Assembly (NCBI GenBank): GCA_963513935.1 | Contig: OY740768.1 | Coordinates: 1,770,404 to 1,834,403 of the forward strand | Direction: 5' to 3' | Length of the DNA stretch: 64,000 bases | Source: Aphrophora alni | Taxonomy: Eukaryota; Arthropoda; Insecta; Hemiptera; Aphrophoridae | In this document: positions 51,022 through 63,607 of the stretch, one piece after another | How positions within the stretch are numbered: position 1 is the first letter of the stretch | Layout of the letters: every line of letters begins with the position of its first letter | Notes under the pieces: model-generated | The model's database searches: none | Seen by the model: only the letters and a program-made list of their open reading frames with translations | What the model was told of the DNA's origin: nothing | Position numbers and translations under genes: made by a program

Positions 51022-54000
51022 TTTGAAATAATAAAGTAGGGGTTTATGGATAAAGCTATGCAAATACCCTTGATTGTTTATAGTACATGTGGGGTGGTGT
51101 TGAGAGAGGATGGGATTCATAGTCAACCCTGGTAAGGCAGTCGTACATCGTAAATGATAGTCCACGTTTACTATTGGTAACAAATCAAGAAGTTTAACTT
51201 CTCAGTTCAAACGCAATATCAATCTCTCTATCTAGTTGTCTAGATTTAACAACCTCAAAGTTGATCACTTTTGTTTTAAGAAAAGGATCATTAGTTTAAA
51301 AATTTTATAAATCTTATTTTATAATAAGATTATTGTTATAAAATTTACAAATTTCGAGCACTTTTTGAAATACTTTCTTTTTATATTTTTATGATCTCAA
51401 AATATAACAATAATCATTTCGTTTTATATTAGTAAAGATAATGGAACAATCCATAGTTGTAAAAGTGGCTAGCATTGTCACCTCCAACCTTTGAGGTGAC
51501 AAAGGCCACTCAAAAAGTTAAGGTGTTGGTCCAACATCTAGAGTAAGAATTTCAGTTACAATAGTGAAAATTATGTCGACGGGAATTCAATATGCTGACC
51601 ACACATTACCTGGCTTAGGTTAGGTTTATAGTCTCTAAGATATGTGTGGTTGTAATTTGACATGCAAATAACTTCAAACTTCAACGACTTTTCGTTTATT
51701 TGATCAAATTAAATGTTTGTTTTTTTATTCTAGTTTTCTTTACTTTCCATGTTTTAAACAACTTGACATAAAAGAAATTACATTACACTAATGTATAAAT
51801 TATTTTATTATTTGACTGTATGTTAGAGATCAAGATTTCCCAGGAGATTGACCCTAACCTTACTTTCTGTTCCGTGTTCAAACATTTAACAAGTTGAAAG
51901 TTTTAAGCGCTCTGTACAAAATGTAATAATTTATTCTCGTTTCCAAAGTATAGGACTTTAGAATTGCTTTTTTTCCTAAACACTAATTATTATAACTTCA
52001 AATCTTTTCAACACAGCGAGCGCTATTTGAAAGTTTTGTTCTTAGAAGTTGGCGATTTCTTATGAAAAATGAATCTTTTAACAGTTTCAGCTTGGAAAGT
52101 CAAAAGACCCGGTGTAACATCCGCAGATGTCAACAATAATTACCTTATAACATTGCAATAAATTAAAAAATAATTCATAAAACATTAAATCATTTAGATT
52201 TTAAATTTCGGGTTTACCCACTAAAACAGGGTGTCAGGAACTTTGTCATTTGATTCTGATCATAAAATATAAAACAATTTCTAATAAATATGTGTCTAAA
52301 AAGGATTTGTTTTCTGTATATCTGTTTGATTTACTTTAAAGATATTTATATTATTTGAGAAAGAATAAATTCATTTCAAATTGTCGATTTATTAAAAACG
52401 TTATTTCAAAATTTGGATGATGTTTTCAAAAAGTTTTATTTTATTTTTACACCTAGTATGAGATTTAACACGTAATCTAAGCAATCACAACACACCAACC
52501 TTGAATAAGAAGTGTAACTATAATACTAACTCTACAAATCCAATTCAATTTTTGATAATGTTACATTTTGAAATAATATATTTAATACAGTTAAAAGTGA
52601 AAGTTATTTGCGCCATTAGTTTTGCCTTAATAAGCCATTTGATATCTCACATGACCTGGTGCTTTTTTGTATTTTGAATATGATCTGAAAGGATAGGTAA
52701 ATTTCAGTCCAACGCTGAATGCTTTTCTCAAATTTGTCTAGGGAACTTTTTTAAACTCTAGTGTTCTAATTTCACATACTTAACAATTATATAATTTTTA
52801 ATAAATTGAAATATATTTTGTGCCGCCATTTTGGTTGAGGCTATCCAAAAATTATTTCGTGGCCTCCGTTCAATTTGTCTTTTTATCCCTTTTAATTTGA
52901 CCTGTCAAAAGATACGGGTTCCAATTTTAAAATTTCTCTTGTTAGGGGAAGGGGGAACATTACAAGCTGAGAAACGTTAAATGACCTAGTTAAACAATTT
53001 ACGTTTGGTTCTATTTAGTTTGTTAAAAAAATTATGGTGGGGATAGGGAGACTTTATTAACACACTGTAAATTGGCAGCAACCTTCGAAAACGGTTAGTG
53101 ATGTTTTCATTTTGTATGTTGGTACATCTGGCTTACCAAAATTAACAAACCTAACCTAAACTTTATTAATTAGAAACAAATTCAGGTAATTGGAGAAGAT
53201 AATTTGCTTAAAATTATGTTTTTATTGTTTGATTCGATTTTATAATTTATAAATTTTCATGTTATTTTTAAGTTGGACACCTGTTATATACTTACAACAT
53301 TCTAAAGATCTAATTAAAAATATAGTTAATAATACACATTCTGATTCCATATTTTATCACATTTGAAATGTTAGTCGTTGTACATTTGCACAATTCTAAG
53401 TTTGGACATTTTAAAGCAATCAAATTCGGATATTACTGTGTATTCGTATTTTGTTAATTTTAAACCAATATATTGGTTTAAGAAGACCATATTTTCGGCC
53501 ATCTTGAAACCAATATCTTGTAAGTAACTTTAGCAGAGATTTAGGTGACGTTTCTTTCCACAGCCTTTTGGTGGTAAATCAATGAAACCCGTTTTGTATA
53601 TCCGCGTTGACATTATATTATATTTTGGTTCAGAACGTTTTTTCACTTCAAAACATATAAATTTCTAAAATTTAATCCAAAACAACAAAAATCCTTCATT
53701 TTATCGTCACTTTTTACATTATTAACTCTCCGAATATGTTCCAATCTAACAAGTTATTGGTCGATATCATGAAAAAGAGTTGAGATTTATAAACAGCTTG
53801 TAGCATTGGTTTTGTAATCGGAAAGTAGTGAAATGTGTCTCATGACCATTTCCTGCATTAAAGTTAGTTAAAGAAATCGGTTCAAAGATGGCCGTCAAAA
53901 TTTTAAAAATATAAAAAACAAATTCTACTCTTTGCTTTAACAGAAGTATAGCAATTTTCAAATTTAAATTTAAAGAAGTTTTGTAATTGTTTGTCGTATT

Positions 54001-54259
54001 CCAGAACTAAATTATTACACCCTGTATAGTAAATCATTTTTGGCACAACAGTCAGCGAAGGGCTTTTAAGTAAAGTATGATCAACAGATCGAGTTACACC
54101 TTTGTAGCCAGATTTGTCCACCAATAGTTGCTTTGGCTTTATCTAAGGATAATGGGTTAAAACCGTAACATTTTAAACCCACATTAGGCAATCCGCATGT
54201 TAACACAAATATATGACTTGTTTCGTTCAAACATATTTTAATTTCTCAAACAGAAATAA
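51022..54259. other. AT-rich intron DNA with no recognised feature
   Basis: A short GGCTTAGGTTAGG at about 51613, otherwise only weak ORFs. A TACACCCTGTA transposon-end motif is at about 54017. Confidence 0.5.
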
Positions 54260-54640
54260 ATTCACGCTTTTATCACAAAAATATATTTGTGTTTTTGTAA
54301 CAAGGATTTAAAATGGTGCCCTTGTCCTAAAAAGAGGAAAATTTATAATAAGGCTTTAAATGGTTTAAAAGAAAATAAATATGGGTTGTTTCTCCTACAC
54401 AATAGCAATAATTACGTAAGGATTCAGTTTAAAAACACAAGCATACATTATCCCTTTGTTTTAGAATGATAAAAGTTTAGTAATAAATACAAATGAATCT
54501 AAAGGTTCCATTCCAAGCTGGGCTAAAGCTTTGTGTTAAAACATAAAAGACCGTCATAAAGCTAAAAGTGAAGTGAAAAACCTTTTAGCTTTATAAAAAT
54601 ATTTTACGTAATAAATATAACAAGTTGTTACGATAAGTTG
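54260..54640 (+). repeat. Dispersed repeat D, copy 1
   Basis: Aligns with 57760-58135: 'atttataa.a.aggcttaaa..ggtt', 'ccctttgtttta', 'agtaataaata.aa.gaatctaaa', 'cattgcaa.ctgg.ctaaag', 'gtaataaatata'. A 60-codon ORF here (MCFCNKDLKWCPCPKKRK...) has no equivalent in copy 2. Confidence 0.7.
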
Positions 54641-57600
54641 TCAAGGGTTTTTAAGTACAGTCCGTTCGTATAACCTAGACTTTCATAAAGCGCGTCTGGA
54701 GAAGTTGCAGGCGGGAGGAGAACTGATGTCATAACTACTACTGCTGATAAAGAGATTAACTCAGCTCTATTCCGGTGTCAACTATCACCATGTTGCCGCC
54801 TTGTCTTATCATATGTTTGTTTACAAACAATTGAACAAACTTTCTAACTTTAAAAAATCGTTTTTAAATTTAAAAATTGATGTTTATTTTCAAAAAAAAG
54901 TTTTTCAATTTTGTTTTAACATGGCATTTACCTTCAGATTTACAACCAATTGGATAAAGTTTCTAACCAGAGATATTGTTAATTTTCAAATTATTAATTA
55001 AAATTTATTACCTTTTCTGGTGATGAACAGTCGTTGTTTCGATCATCACAGGGTCATTTTAAAAGAAACACTAAACCAGAGAACCACTATCATGTCTCCT
55101 AGCTTTCGGGGTGATATGTCTTGAATAAACACACGTTTCATCCATCTAAATTACTGACCTTCTTTTCTCCTACTCTGTTAAAAGTTTTAAATAATTAATT
55201 CTCATGTCACGGATGTTTGATTTTTTTAGTAATAATTGCTTTTATCAATCGAAATCCTAGTTCCTTAATAACTTTATTAAAACCCATAAACTCCTTTAAA
55301 TTTAGTTTTTTTTCCATTTAAACCATAAGTAAGGGCTCTAAAGTTGGCCGTTCACCTTCCGTTAAGGGAAAATCGTTTACAGTCCTTCTCACTACACATT
55401 GATTGAAGTCGTCAATGCTCGCAGACCTACAAGTCTGCAAATATTTGTTTTATCGAATTAACAAAAACACCAGTTACTTGTGCTAAGAGGGTTTGTAACT
55501 TAGTTAACTTAAGAGCTCCTCCATTATCGGCTTCTTGTTTTATAAAACTATACACATTTTATGCGATTCAGAGAGATTGATCAGCTGTTTTCACCTTCCA
55601 TCACGACACACTAAACTAAATGTTTTTGAAACGCACAGTACAAAACTCACATTAACACTGAGGTGAGTGTTTCCTCTACTACACCAACCAATCCTAAGAC
55701 GATTGAGCATCTCAGTGACAGAGGTTAGGAGGCTATATGTTAAGCAAAACAGATAATACTAAACATGGATAACAAACTATTTAGTAGCCACTAAAAACAC
55801 CTAAAAGAAATTGTCTGTGGTACGTCTGTCTGTTGAGATATATTGTCACCATTTTGAGTAGTTTTGACGGAGACTTTAACGTCACTCGTTATTTTATAAA
55901 ACGAGTTTCAAAAGCGTTGTGTGGAACATTATGAAATTATGAGGTGTATCATGTGCCCTACAAACACGTAAATAGCGTGGATATTATGTAGTATCCAAAG
56001 AGGTAATTATTTCGGAGTGAAGAATGGAACAAGTGCTGATCAAATAATATATTTTCTTCCCCGTAGTAAATTAATGACGCTAATTAATATTTGATACAAA
56101 AATCCAGCAACGAACAGTTAATGAAGTGTAAAACGATTAGAAATACAAAACATCTTGTATAAGGGTTAAAGGTTGTCTTTAGTTTATTTCTATAGAAACA
56201 TAAAATATATAACAGGAAGATGTAATCTGTAGCGCTTCATAGATATTACTCATAAAATAATTTTATACTTACTTTGAAAATGTGAGTTAATATAAAGCAG
56301 GTAACTAAGGATGAATTACTGTTGTAATAAAAACTTTATTTTTTATGGTCATAAACAAAAAAACATCAATCAAACTAAGAGTAAATAATGTGGAATGGAC
56401 ACAGTTTGTTTTATTTTTGTTAACAATAGGAATAATAATTCAAACTTTGGGAATCTTAGTTGGGGTGTTTTGGTGTAATAACTTTAATACCCTCTCTTCG
56501 GTAGAGTTTTGATGATCAAATACTAAAGAAGTCTTGCGATACATTACTTTAAATGTCTTGACAACTGAATTAATAAAATGAAATGAAAACGTAATTCCAT
56601 TGTTATAATCCAAAATGGCAACCTGACAATTTTTAAAAATGAGGTCTGAGAAATATTTTTCATAACACTCAAATGGGTTGTGAACATACCAATTATTTTG
56701 ATTTACTGTTCCTTCTGGGTTATTTTAAAATATACAATGTGTGTTTGGAGGTTGATTGAAATTAAAAGGTCTTGTAAGAGCTGTGAAAAATGGGTAAATT
56801 TTAAATTCTGTTCGTAAGAATCCAGTTTGTAGAGTAAAATGAAATTTCGTTTAGTTTAAAATCTCTATTGTTTAAAAAGTCGATAATTTTATGACATGAC
56901 TATCAGAAAGTAATTGTTTCCATGTTACTCTTATTATCTAAAACTTTATTTTTGACATGGAATAAATTTAATACGAAGCTCACGTGTATAAGCTATCCTA
57001 GTAATGTTCTATGTTCCACGTTGAAAATACTTGAAAAGCATTCAATAGACCTATATCTTTGCATTTGGGAATCGTTTACAATATTCGTCTTTTATATTCT
57101 CCATCATGGAAGCACAATAAATTTTTCCATACAAATAATGGTTAAAAACCAATCTTGTGTTTCGATGTAAGATATTGTTAGAGCTATTAAGACGCACGTA
57201 CCAAATTTGGTAAAAAAAAGAAAGAATATGATACCAATAGTATAAACAGCAATATTATACTAATAGAGAAAATCTAGTATATGTCTATTCATTTGTATAA
57301 GTCAGCAAAAATAAGTGTGTTTTGTGCTATTTTAAGTAAAAAATTAATCTACACTATTTCAAAAACTATATTTTAGTAAAAGTCAAACTGAAAATTATGT
57401 TTAGAACCAAATTAGTTAATGCATACACCCTTATATTTTTCCAAACTTTTATTTAATAAATTTGCTACGATAGTGAAATATTCCAATATTTACAACAGGA
57501 CCATCTGTTCACTTCTTTTCCATTGGAGGAGAGGGGGATTGAAATGTTGATCGTCAACTTTGAGTCCTTGGATAACAAGTTATATTAAATTTGAAGAAAA

Positions 57601-57759
57601 TATACAATTTACTCTCTATTTTCATAAATTAAATGATGTATTTTTGTTATATGCAACTAGAGACGAATTTTTATTTAGTTATGGCTATATAGGACTTCAC
57701 AGACTACAGATATCCACTTTTCTAAACACAATTTTTATCGTTAGTATATTTCACAACAG

Positions 57760-58135
57760 GTTTTTTTTTCATACAATAGCATCATATATTTCGTATATGT
57801 GATAATTGCAAAACCAAATTTATAAATAGAGGCTTAAAAAGGTTAAAATGAAAATATCAATTTCTTGTATTTAAAAAATAATAATTACTTTAGGTTTATA
57901 AACACAAATTCATATCAGCCCTTTGTTTTAACTTTTACAAAAGGTAGTAATAAATAAGAACGAATCTAAAATGCTCATTGCAATCTGGTCTAAAGGGCGC
58001 AGCTTACTGCCTTTTGTTTGTTAAAAACAATAGGACATCATAACATTAAAACTTAAATGAAACAAACCTTATCTTCTGCTTTATAAGGATAAAAACAAAA
58101 TGTAAGTAATAAATATAATAACAAGCTCTTAATTT
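57760..58135 (+). repeat. Dispersed repeat D, copy 2
   Basis: Diverged partner of 54260-54640, same order of blocks. Confidence 0.7.
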
Positions 58136-58657
58136 AATGTAGAATTAGCAGCGTTTTTAAATCAGCACAATGCTAACTGTAAAAACAATTAAACACAAAC
58201 CATTGGCAGTCTGTTTTAATTATTAGAAAACGCTATAAAATATATAATTTTTACTTTGTCTCAAATAATATTTCTGATATTTAAACAAATTCTAGATTTA
58301 ATAGCAACTTAAAAACTTGTTTAACCATCTGAAAAATAATTCGTACAACTTTTCTTTTAGACAAGATTCCAAAAATTTAATCTCGTAATCTACTAAAACT
58401 GTACGAGAATAACTTTACGTTTAATAGCAAAATAATATTATATGAGTAGATCTGATAGCTTTATTATTACAGTAACTACCCTCCCTATTCCACCTTTGTA
58501 CATTTGATTTATTATAATGTAGGAAGCTCAAAGGTTTCTACTCGAGATTATCCATATTGTGACAATATTTGTATAAGGCAAAAAGCTATGAGTTATCCCT
58601 GTGATTTCATTTAAAACTTGAAATAACATTCATGTAACTTGTATATATACAAATTAG

Positions 58658-58661
<4 letters not shown>

Positions 58662-58718
<57 letters not shown>
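58662..58718. repeat. (TA)n microsatellite
   Basis: 57 bp of TA. The poly-IY ORF across it is an artefact. Confidence 0.97.
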
Positions 58719-58720
<2 letters not shown>

Positions 58721-59317
58721 AAAAAGAGTGTGATCCTTTACGTTTACACAAATATTGGTCACCTTGAACTGAAGTAAGGTAGTGGGGGTGAATACCGTCA
58801 CCATTAAAACATTTAGATACATCAAACGATACAAAATAATACTTTTAATCACTGCAAAATTAATAATGGTAATTGTAATGTTATGAGCAATTCACCTATA
58901 AGTTTTTAACTTTTATAAGTAGTGTTTTGTGCACCTGTACACTAATTGTGGTATTATCATTGATTTTACACACAAAGTGTATAATCCATCTCCATGGTAT
59001 GGTTTGAAGCTCAGAAAATATAGCCTCTAAACTAACATTCCATTTATAACACAGCATGTCGTATACAAGCCCTAATTCCTCCCTGAAATGAAACCACAAA
59101 ACCCATATATTGAAGATACATTTCTTGTGCGCCATTGGACTTCTTCTCTTTGATACAAATTCGGTGATATTTTTTCTGTCACGTCGTGCTACGTTTTAGA
59201 CTCCCTTGGTTTAATTTTTTTCTATACTTAAACAGTCAAAAAACAAACTCTATTGTTCACAAAACCAACTGTGTACTGTTCTATTAAATTAATAAATTTT
59301 AATGAATTGCACATTTA

Positions 59318-59440
59318 CTACATTTTCAACACAAGTTTCTCTGTCAAACCAAAAGGAGCTTCAACTAAAGTTATTTCCTGTTTGATAAGTAAAGCCCACT
59401 CCACTTTTCCACAAAGCAACTCTTTGTCATAAACTTTCAT
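59318..59440 (-). CDS. ORF-bearing repeat, copy 3: unknown 40-residue frame
   Basis: Minus-strand ATG at 59440 to TAG at 59318, same length and frame as copies 1 and 2. It reads MKVYDKELLCGKVEWALLIK, then QEITLVEAPFGLTEKLVLKM. Similarity extends upstream in frame (RDKRLNKLFSIWNP) and to about 59545. The flank downstream of the stop differs from copies 1 and 2, so similarity here is concentrated on the reading frame and its 5' side. Function unknown. Confidence 0.38.
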   Translation of the reverse strand: MKVYDKELLCGKVEWALLIKQEITLVEAPFGLTEKLVLKM

Positions 59441-60461
59441 TGGATTCCAAATTGAAAACAACTTGTTGAGACGTTTATCTCTAAATTGTGCAAGAGTTCA
59501 ACTAAGTTTTTCATTACTTGTTGTTAGATTAGAATATCTGTACTGTTGTTGTAGTATTACGGCACAATGGTTGTGTTTATGTAGGGTGTTTAAATATGAA
59601 TCTTGTTCCTATATATTCAAAACCAATGGAATGTGGCCAAGACATAAGTTATATTTTTTATTCGTAAATTTAATATCATTTGTGAATATTTTAATACATT
59701 ATTTATATTTTTTCGAACAAATCAATTGAATTGATTTTAATTTGGGTTTTAAAATATATTTTAATTATAAATCTTCGCACTTCAACACTTTTTAACACCT
59801 TAGTTTTGAGATATTCCAACTTTTAACACCAGTACTTGTTGATTTCCCAAATGACGTTGCAGTTATTTTTTTGCGAGGTAACTATCCAACGTCTTTCTTG
59901 AACCAATAGAATCTAGATTTTAGTAAAACAGTATCAATATTGTTAAAGTTGCTGAGAAAATCTAAAAAAATATATATTTTAGGAAAACAGAGTAAAAGTC
60001 GTTAAAATTATTGAGAAAATAAAATAAAATATACATTTTAGTAAAACTGTATCAACATCGTTAGAGTTACTGGAAAAATCAAATTAAAAAAAAAAAACTT
60101 TTTAGTAACACAGGCTCAAAATCGTTACAATTATTGAGAAAATCAAAATCCAATAGAATTTACATTCTAATAAAACTGTATTAAAATCTTTAAAGTTAGT
60201 GAGAAAATCAAATTTGAATTTACATAATCAAATAACCAAATAGTTAGACTGTGACAATATTATATTGTTTATTATAATATTTAAATAACTAAACTATTAA
60301 TAAAATAATACTAAAAACAAATATGTATTTAAAATTTCTCCAACAAAAGACGACCTTCCAAATTTACACCTACTTGAACAATAATGACCTAAACTTACCT
60401 CTAAAATATTTTAAATAAACAGAAATTGAAACTTGTAATCTATTGCAGGTTATATTGAAAC

Positions 60462-60680
60462 TTAATCAATCAACCCTTCACAGTAGGGGAGGTTCACCCT
60501 TCTGTAATTACAGTAGTGGTTGCTAAAGTACCAACCCTTACACACTACTATGTGATGAACTTGCATTACTGCATATTGCACTCTAGTATTTAGTAATGCA
60601 AGTTCGCTAATGAATCCTTCAAAGTATTGTATGTTTTGAAATTGGTTCACTCGTTGAGTTACGGTTCTTTTCACAATGTT
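60462..60680. other. Hairpin-containing segment next to the telomeric array
   Basis: A 12-bp inverted repeat ACTTGCATTACT/AGTAATGCAAGT spans about 60559-60605. A 70-codon minus-strand frame covers it but has no recognisable domain. Confidence 0.4.
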
Positions 60681-60699
60681 CGATTCGCAAAATAGGATA

Positions 60700-61704
60700 A
60701 GGTTAGGTTAGGTTAGGTTAGGTTGGGTTAGGTTGGGTTAGGTTAGGTTAGGTTAGGTTAGGTTAGGTTAGGTTAGGTTGGGTTAGGTTAGGTTAGGTTA
60801 GGTTAGGTTGGGTTAGGTTAGGTTAGGTTAGGTTAGGTTAGGTTGGGTTAGGTTGGGTTAGGTTGGGTTAGGTTAGGTTAGGTTAGGTTAGGTTAGGTTG
60901 GGTTAGGTTGGGTTAGGTTGGGTTAGGTTAGGTTAGGTTAGGTTAGGTTAGGTTAGGTTAGGTTAGGTTGGTTTAGGTTGGGTTAGGTTAGGTTAGGTTA
61001 GGTTAGGTTAGGTTAGGTTGGGTTAGGTTAGGTTAGGTTGGGTTAGGTTAGGTTAGGTTAGGTTAGGTTGGGTTAGGTTGGGTTAGGTTAGGTTAGGTTA
61101 GGTTAGGTTAGGTTAGGTTGGGTTAGGTTGGGTTAGGTTAGGTTAGGTTAGGTTAGGTTAGGTTAGGTTAGGTTAGGTTGGGTTAGGTTGGGTTAGGTTG
61201 GGTTAGGTTAGGTTAGGTTAGGTTAGGTTAGGTTAGGTTAGGTTAGGTTAGGTTAGAATAGGTTAGGTTTGGTTAGGTTAGGTTAGGTTAGGTTAGGTTA
61301 TGTTAGGTTAGGTTAGGTTGGGTTGGGTTGGGTTAGGTTGGGTTAGGTTAGGTTAGGTTAGGTTAGGTTAGGTTAAGTTAGGTTAGGTTAGGTTAGGTCA
61401 AAGTCTGAATCTAAGTCCCCTTGTAAAGGTTAGGTTAGATTAGGTTAGGTTAGGTTAGGTTAGGTTAGGTTAGGTTAGGTTAGGTTAGGTTATGTTAGGT
61501 TAGGTTAGGTTAGAATAGGTTAGGTTAGGTTAGGTTAGGTTAGGTTAGGTTGGGTTAGGTTAGGTTGGGTTAGGTTAGGTTAGGTTGGGTTGGGTTAGGT
61601 TAGGTTAGGTTAGGTTAGGTTAGGTTAGGTTATATTAGGTTAGGTTAGGTTTGGTTAGGTTAGGTTTGGTTAGGTTAGGTTAGGTTAGGTTAGGTTAGGT
61701 TAGG
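60700..61704 (+). repeat. Interstitial telomeric array, about 1.0 kb of TTAGG with TTGGG variants
   Basis: About 190 pentamers, mostly TTAGG, with many TTGGG and rare TTTGG, TTATG and TTAAG variants. It is interrupted once, at about 61399-61427, by CAAAGTCTGAATCTAAGTCC...TTGTAAAGG. The G-rich strand is plus throughout. TTAGG is the ancestral arthropod telomere repeat, so this is an internal telomere-type block inside the receptor intron. Confidence 0.95.
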
Positions 61705-61860
61705 ATAAGATTAATTCATTAAAAATAAATAATTTAAACAAAATATTTAGAAGCTCAATTTAAGAATCAACTTTGCTACACACATTATTCTTATCAAGGG
61801 CTACATGAAAATGAAATTAAAAATCGATGATATACATGAGATAGTGGTGAGGTGATGGAA

Positions 61861-62061
61861 TCAGTTTAAAATTGTTGGGCACAGTTCGGAATTATTCCTT
61901 CTTTCCATCACCTTCACGAATATTGTACTTGGAGTTAACGTTACGAGAGGTGTTACAGTTTGTAACGACACGTGTATTCCATCAGGATCATCGTTACAGA
62001 GCGTTACAGCTGACACACTCGTTGAAATAAATATTACTAAAACAAAATCCCTTATAAACAT
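61861..62061 (-). CDS. Candidate small secreted protein or exon, unrecognised
   Basis: ATG at 62061 to stop at 61861, 66 residues. The N-terminus MFIRDFVLVIFISTSVSA looks like a signal peptide with an A-x-A-like cleavage context, followed by VTLCNDDPDGIHVSLQTVTP and a tail with two more polar blocks and a second Cys. The segment is richer in G+C than its surroundings and lies between two TTAGG arrays in the receptor intron, antisense to the receptor. It may be a nested gene, an exon of one, or chance. I know of no family match. Confidence 0.22.
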   Translation of the reverse strand: MFIRDFVLVIFISTSVSAVTLCNDDPDGIHVSLQTVTPLVTLTPSTIFVKVMERRNNSELCPTILN

Positions 62062-62675
62062 CAGGTACTCTTTGAAAGTTAACAATCGATTCTGCTCACT
62101 TATGTTTCAGTAGTATGTAGTTCTTTTTTCCCAGTTGATTTGACCTGTTTCATTCGCTAATGACAACAGGTAGAGTTACAATCAAACAATGTTGCATTTT
62201 TATTACTTTGTACTTGTTTTGTTTAAAAAATGATACATGAAACCTTCTTACTGATTTGCCATTACAGATCGATATGTTGTATTCTTCTTAAATGTGTTTT
62301 CTCAATCAGATTGTTGTCACATTATATAATCTAAATCTTCATATTTTGATGCAGTGAGTGTTCAAATATGTTAATAATGATTTTCTATCAATGTAGGATT
62401 ATTAGCGCCAATGTAACATTAGAAATAAAAAGTAGTTGGTGGGATATTTGTTTACCTTAAAACTAAGTTTATGAAATTATAAGTTTTTTATTGTTATTAA
62501 AAATTGTCACAATGCAAAACTATTTTGGTTTTAGTCTAATCTCGGCAGTTGTAGATAATTATCGAGAAATGATGTTGTACGTTTTTGTCGATAACGTTCG
62601 AGTTACAGTAAAAATACTAAAATCTGCTCTTTAGGGATTTTTTGTCAAAGTCTGAATTTAAGTCCCCTTGTAAAG

Positions 62676-62786
62676 GTTAGGTTAGGTTAGGTTAGGTTAG
62701 GTTAGGTTAGGTTAGGTTAGGTTAGATTAGGTTAGGTTAGGTTAGGTTAGTTTAGGTTAGGTTAGGTTAGGTTAGGTTAGGTTAGG
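62676..62786 (+). repeat. (TTAGG)n array, about 110 bp, bounded by a CAAAGTCTGAAT motif
   Basis: Near-perfect TTAGG with two variants. The flank on each side is a copy of CAAAGTCTGAATnTAAG then CCCCTTGTAAAGG (62645-62675 and 62787-62818). Confidence 0.95.
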
Positions 62787-62984
62787 TCAAAGTCTGAATC
62801 TAAGCCCCCCTTGTAAAGGTCGCATGATTTTCAGGTATTACTTGAAAGCGCCATGTCCTGTCATAAAGTTCAAAATCTTCCTTATATTGTGTCTGTTTTG
62901 AGTTCTTACATATATCAAGAGATTCTGATTTTATTTATGTAGTTTAAGAGTTTACATTTAAGACATATAAAGATTTTTCTATCC

Positions 62985-63315
62985 ACCTTGTCAGGCTGAA
63001 CTTGGCCACACTTCTACTTATCCCGCCTACAGGTTGTAGAGCAATAAGTGGGTTTTGAGCTGTTCGCCAACCTTTAAATTTCTCTCAATATCACTTTGGG
63101 CAGGCATCCATCATTTTCTACCTAGTTGAGGGTCGAAATTTTAACCAAAGCGTGGTAACAATTCCACATCAATTGAGACGAGCATTCGTGTGAGTTTCAG
63201 AGCCGCCTCACTGTCTGACTTTACTATAATATGAATCCTCTTGCTAGACACAGTTTAACACTTTACTGAAGTGCTTCTGCCTGGAAAGCTGCTGCACATT
63301 TTCCTAGGGATATAC
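62985..63315 (-). pseudogene. LINE RNase H domain remnant
   Basis: Minus strand: ISLGKCAAAFQAEALQ (63263-63312), then a shift and IIVKSDSEAALKLTRMLVS (about 63165-63235). These are the RNase H blocks of I/jockey-type LINEs: SLG..ATVFQAE with the catalytic Glu, then I.SDSQAAL with the catalytic Asp. A weak continuation (GISRSVAKFSLTRW) reaches about 62990. Stops and frameshifts show it is dead. It ends 130 bp before receptor exon 2. Confidence 0.65.
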
Positions 63316-63443
63316 CTACTAACTTTAACCTCTGTAGTATTTCCAACAGTTAATATCTTACAACCATACCAGTAGTGACTAAAGTGTATTTTGTAATTAA
63401 AAGGAAGCAATATATCTATTTCACTGGTAATTGTATGTTTCAG

Positions 63444-63580
63444 TTTTAGCTGACGAGCAAGAGTATCGACTGACGCGCTATCTCATGGCTAACTACGATG
63501 CCTCCGTTAGACCTGCTGAAAACTCTTCAGAACCTCTCAAAGTCATTTTTGGTATTTCCCTGCATCATATCATAGACGTG
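63444..63580 (+). CDS. Nicotinic acetylcholine receptor subunit, coding exon 2 (start of ligand-binding domain)
   Basis: Encodes the beginning of the extracellular domain. After the junction it reads VLADEQEYRLTRYLMANYDA followed by SVRPAENSSEPLKVIFGISL and HHIIDV. This is the conserved nAChR N-terminal helix and first beta strands: RL..YL...YD..VRP, N.S.PL.V.FG.SL and the terminal IIDV. NSS is a potential N-glycosylation site. The exon ends GACGTG|GTAAGTAG in phase 0, at the V/D position where nAChR genes commonly split before the DEKNQ motif. The DEKNQ exon is not visible before the window ends. The acceptor region has two AGs in the same frame (after 63443 and after 63449). I favour the CAG at 63443, which makes exons 1+2 237 nt (79 codons). 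The pattern looks like an insect alpha7/alpha10-type subunit, but the YxCC and TM segments that would fix the type lie outside the window, so I give no symbol. Confidence 0.9.
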
Positions 63581-63586
63581 GTAAGT

Positions 63587-63607
63587 AGAGTTAGGTTAGG
63601 TTAGGTT
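63587..63607 (+). repeat. Short TTAGG run at the start of intron 2
   Basis: GTTAGGTTAGGTTAGGTTA lies 6 bp after the exon 2 donor. Confidence 0.85.

Noticed and set aside
55015..55060. Hairpin GTGATGATCGAAAC (minus strand) as another hammerhead
   Set aside because: It has GAUGA and GAAA, but no room for stem II between them and no stem I/III pairing.
60462..60674. 70-codon minus-strand ORF as a gene
   Set aside because: It spans an inverted repeat beside the telomeric array and shows no domain or conserved partner.
50957..61704. A true chromosome end
   Set aside because: The TTAGG arrays are flanked on both sides by unique and gene sequence, so they are interstitial.
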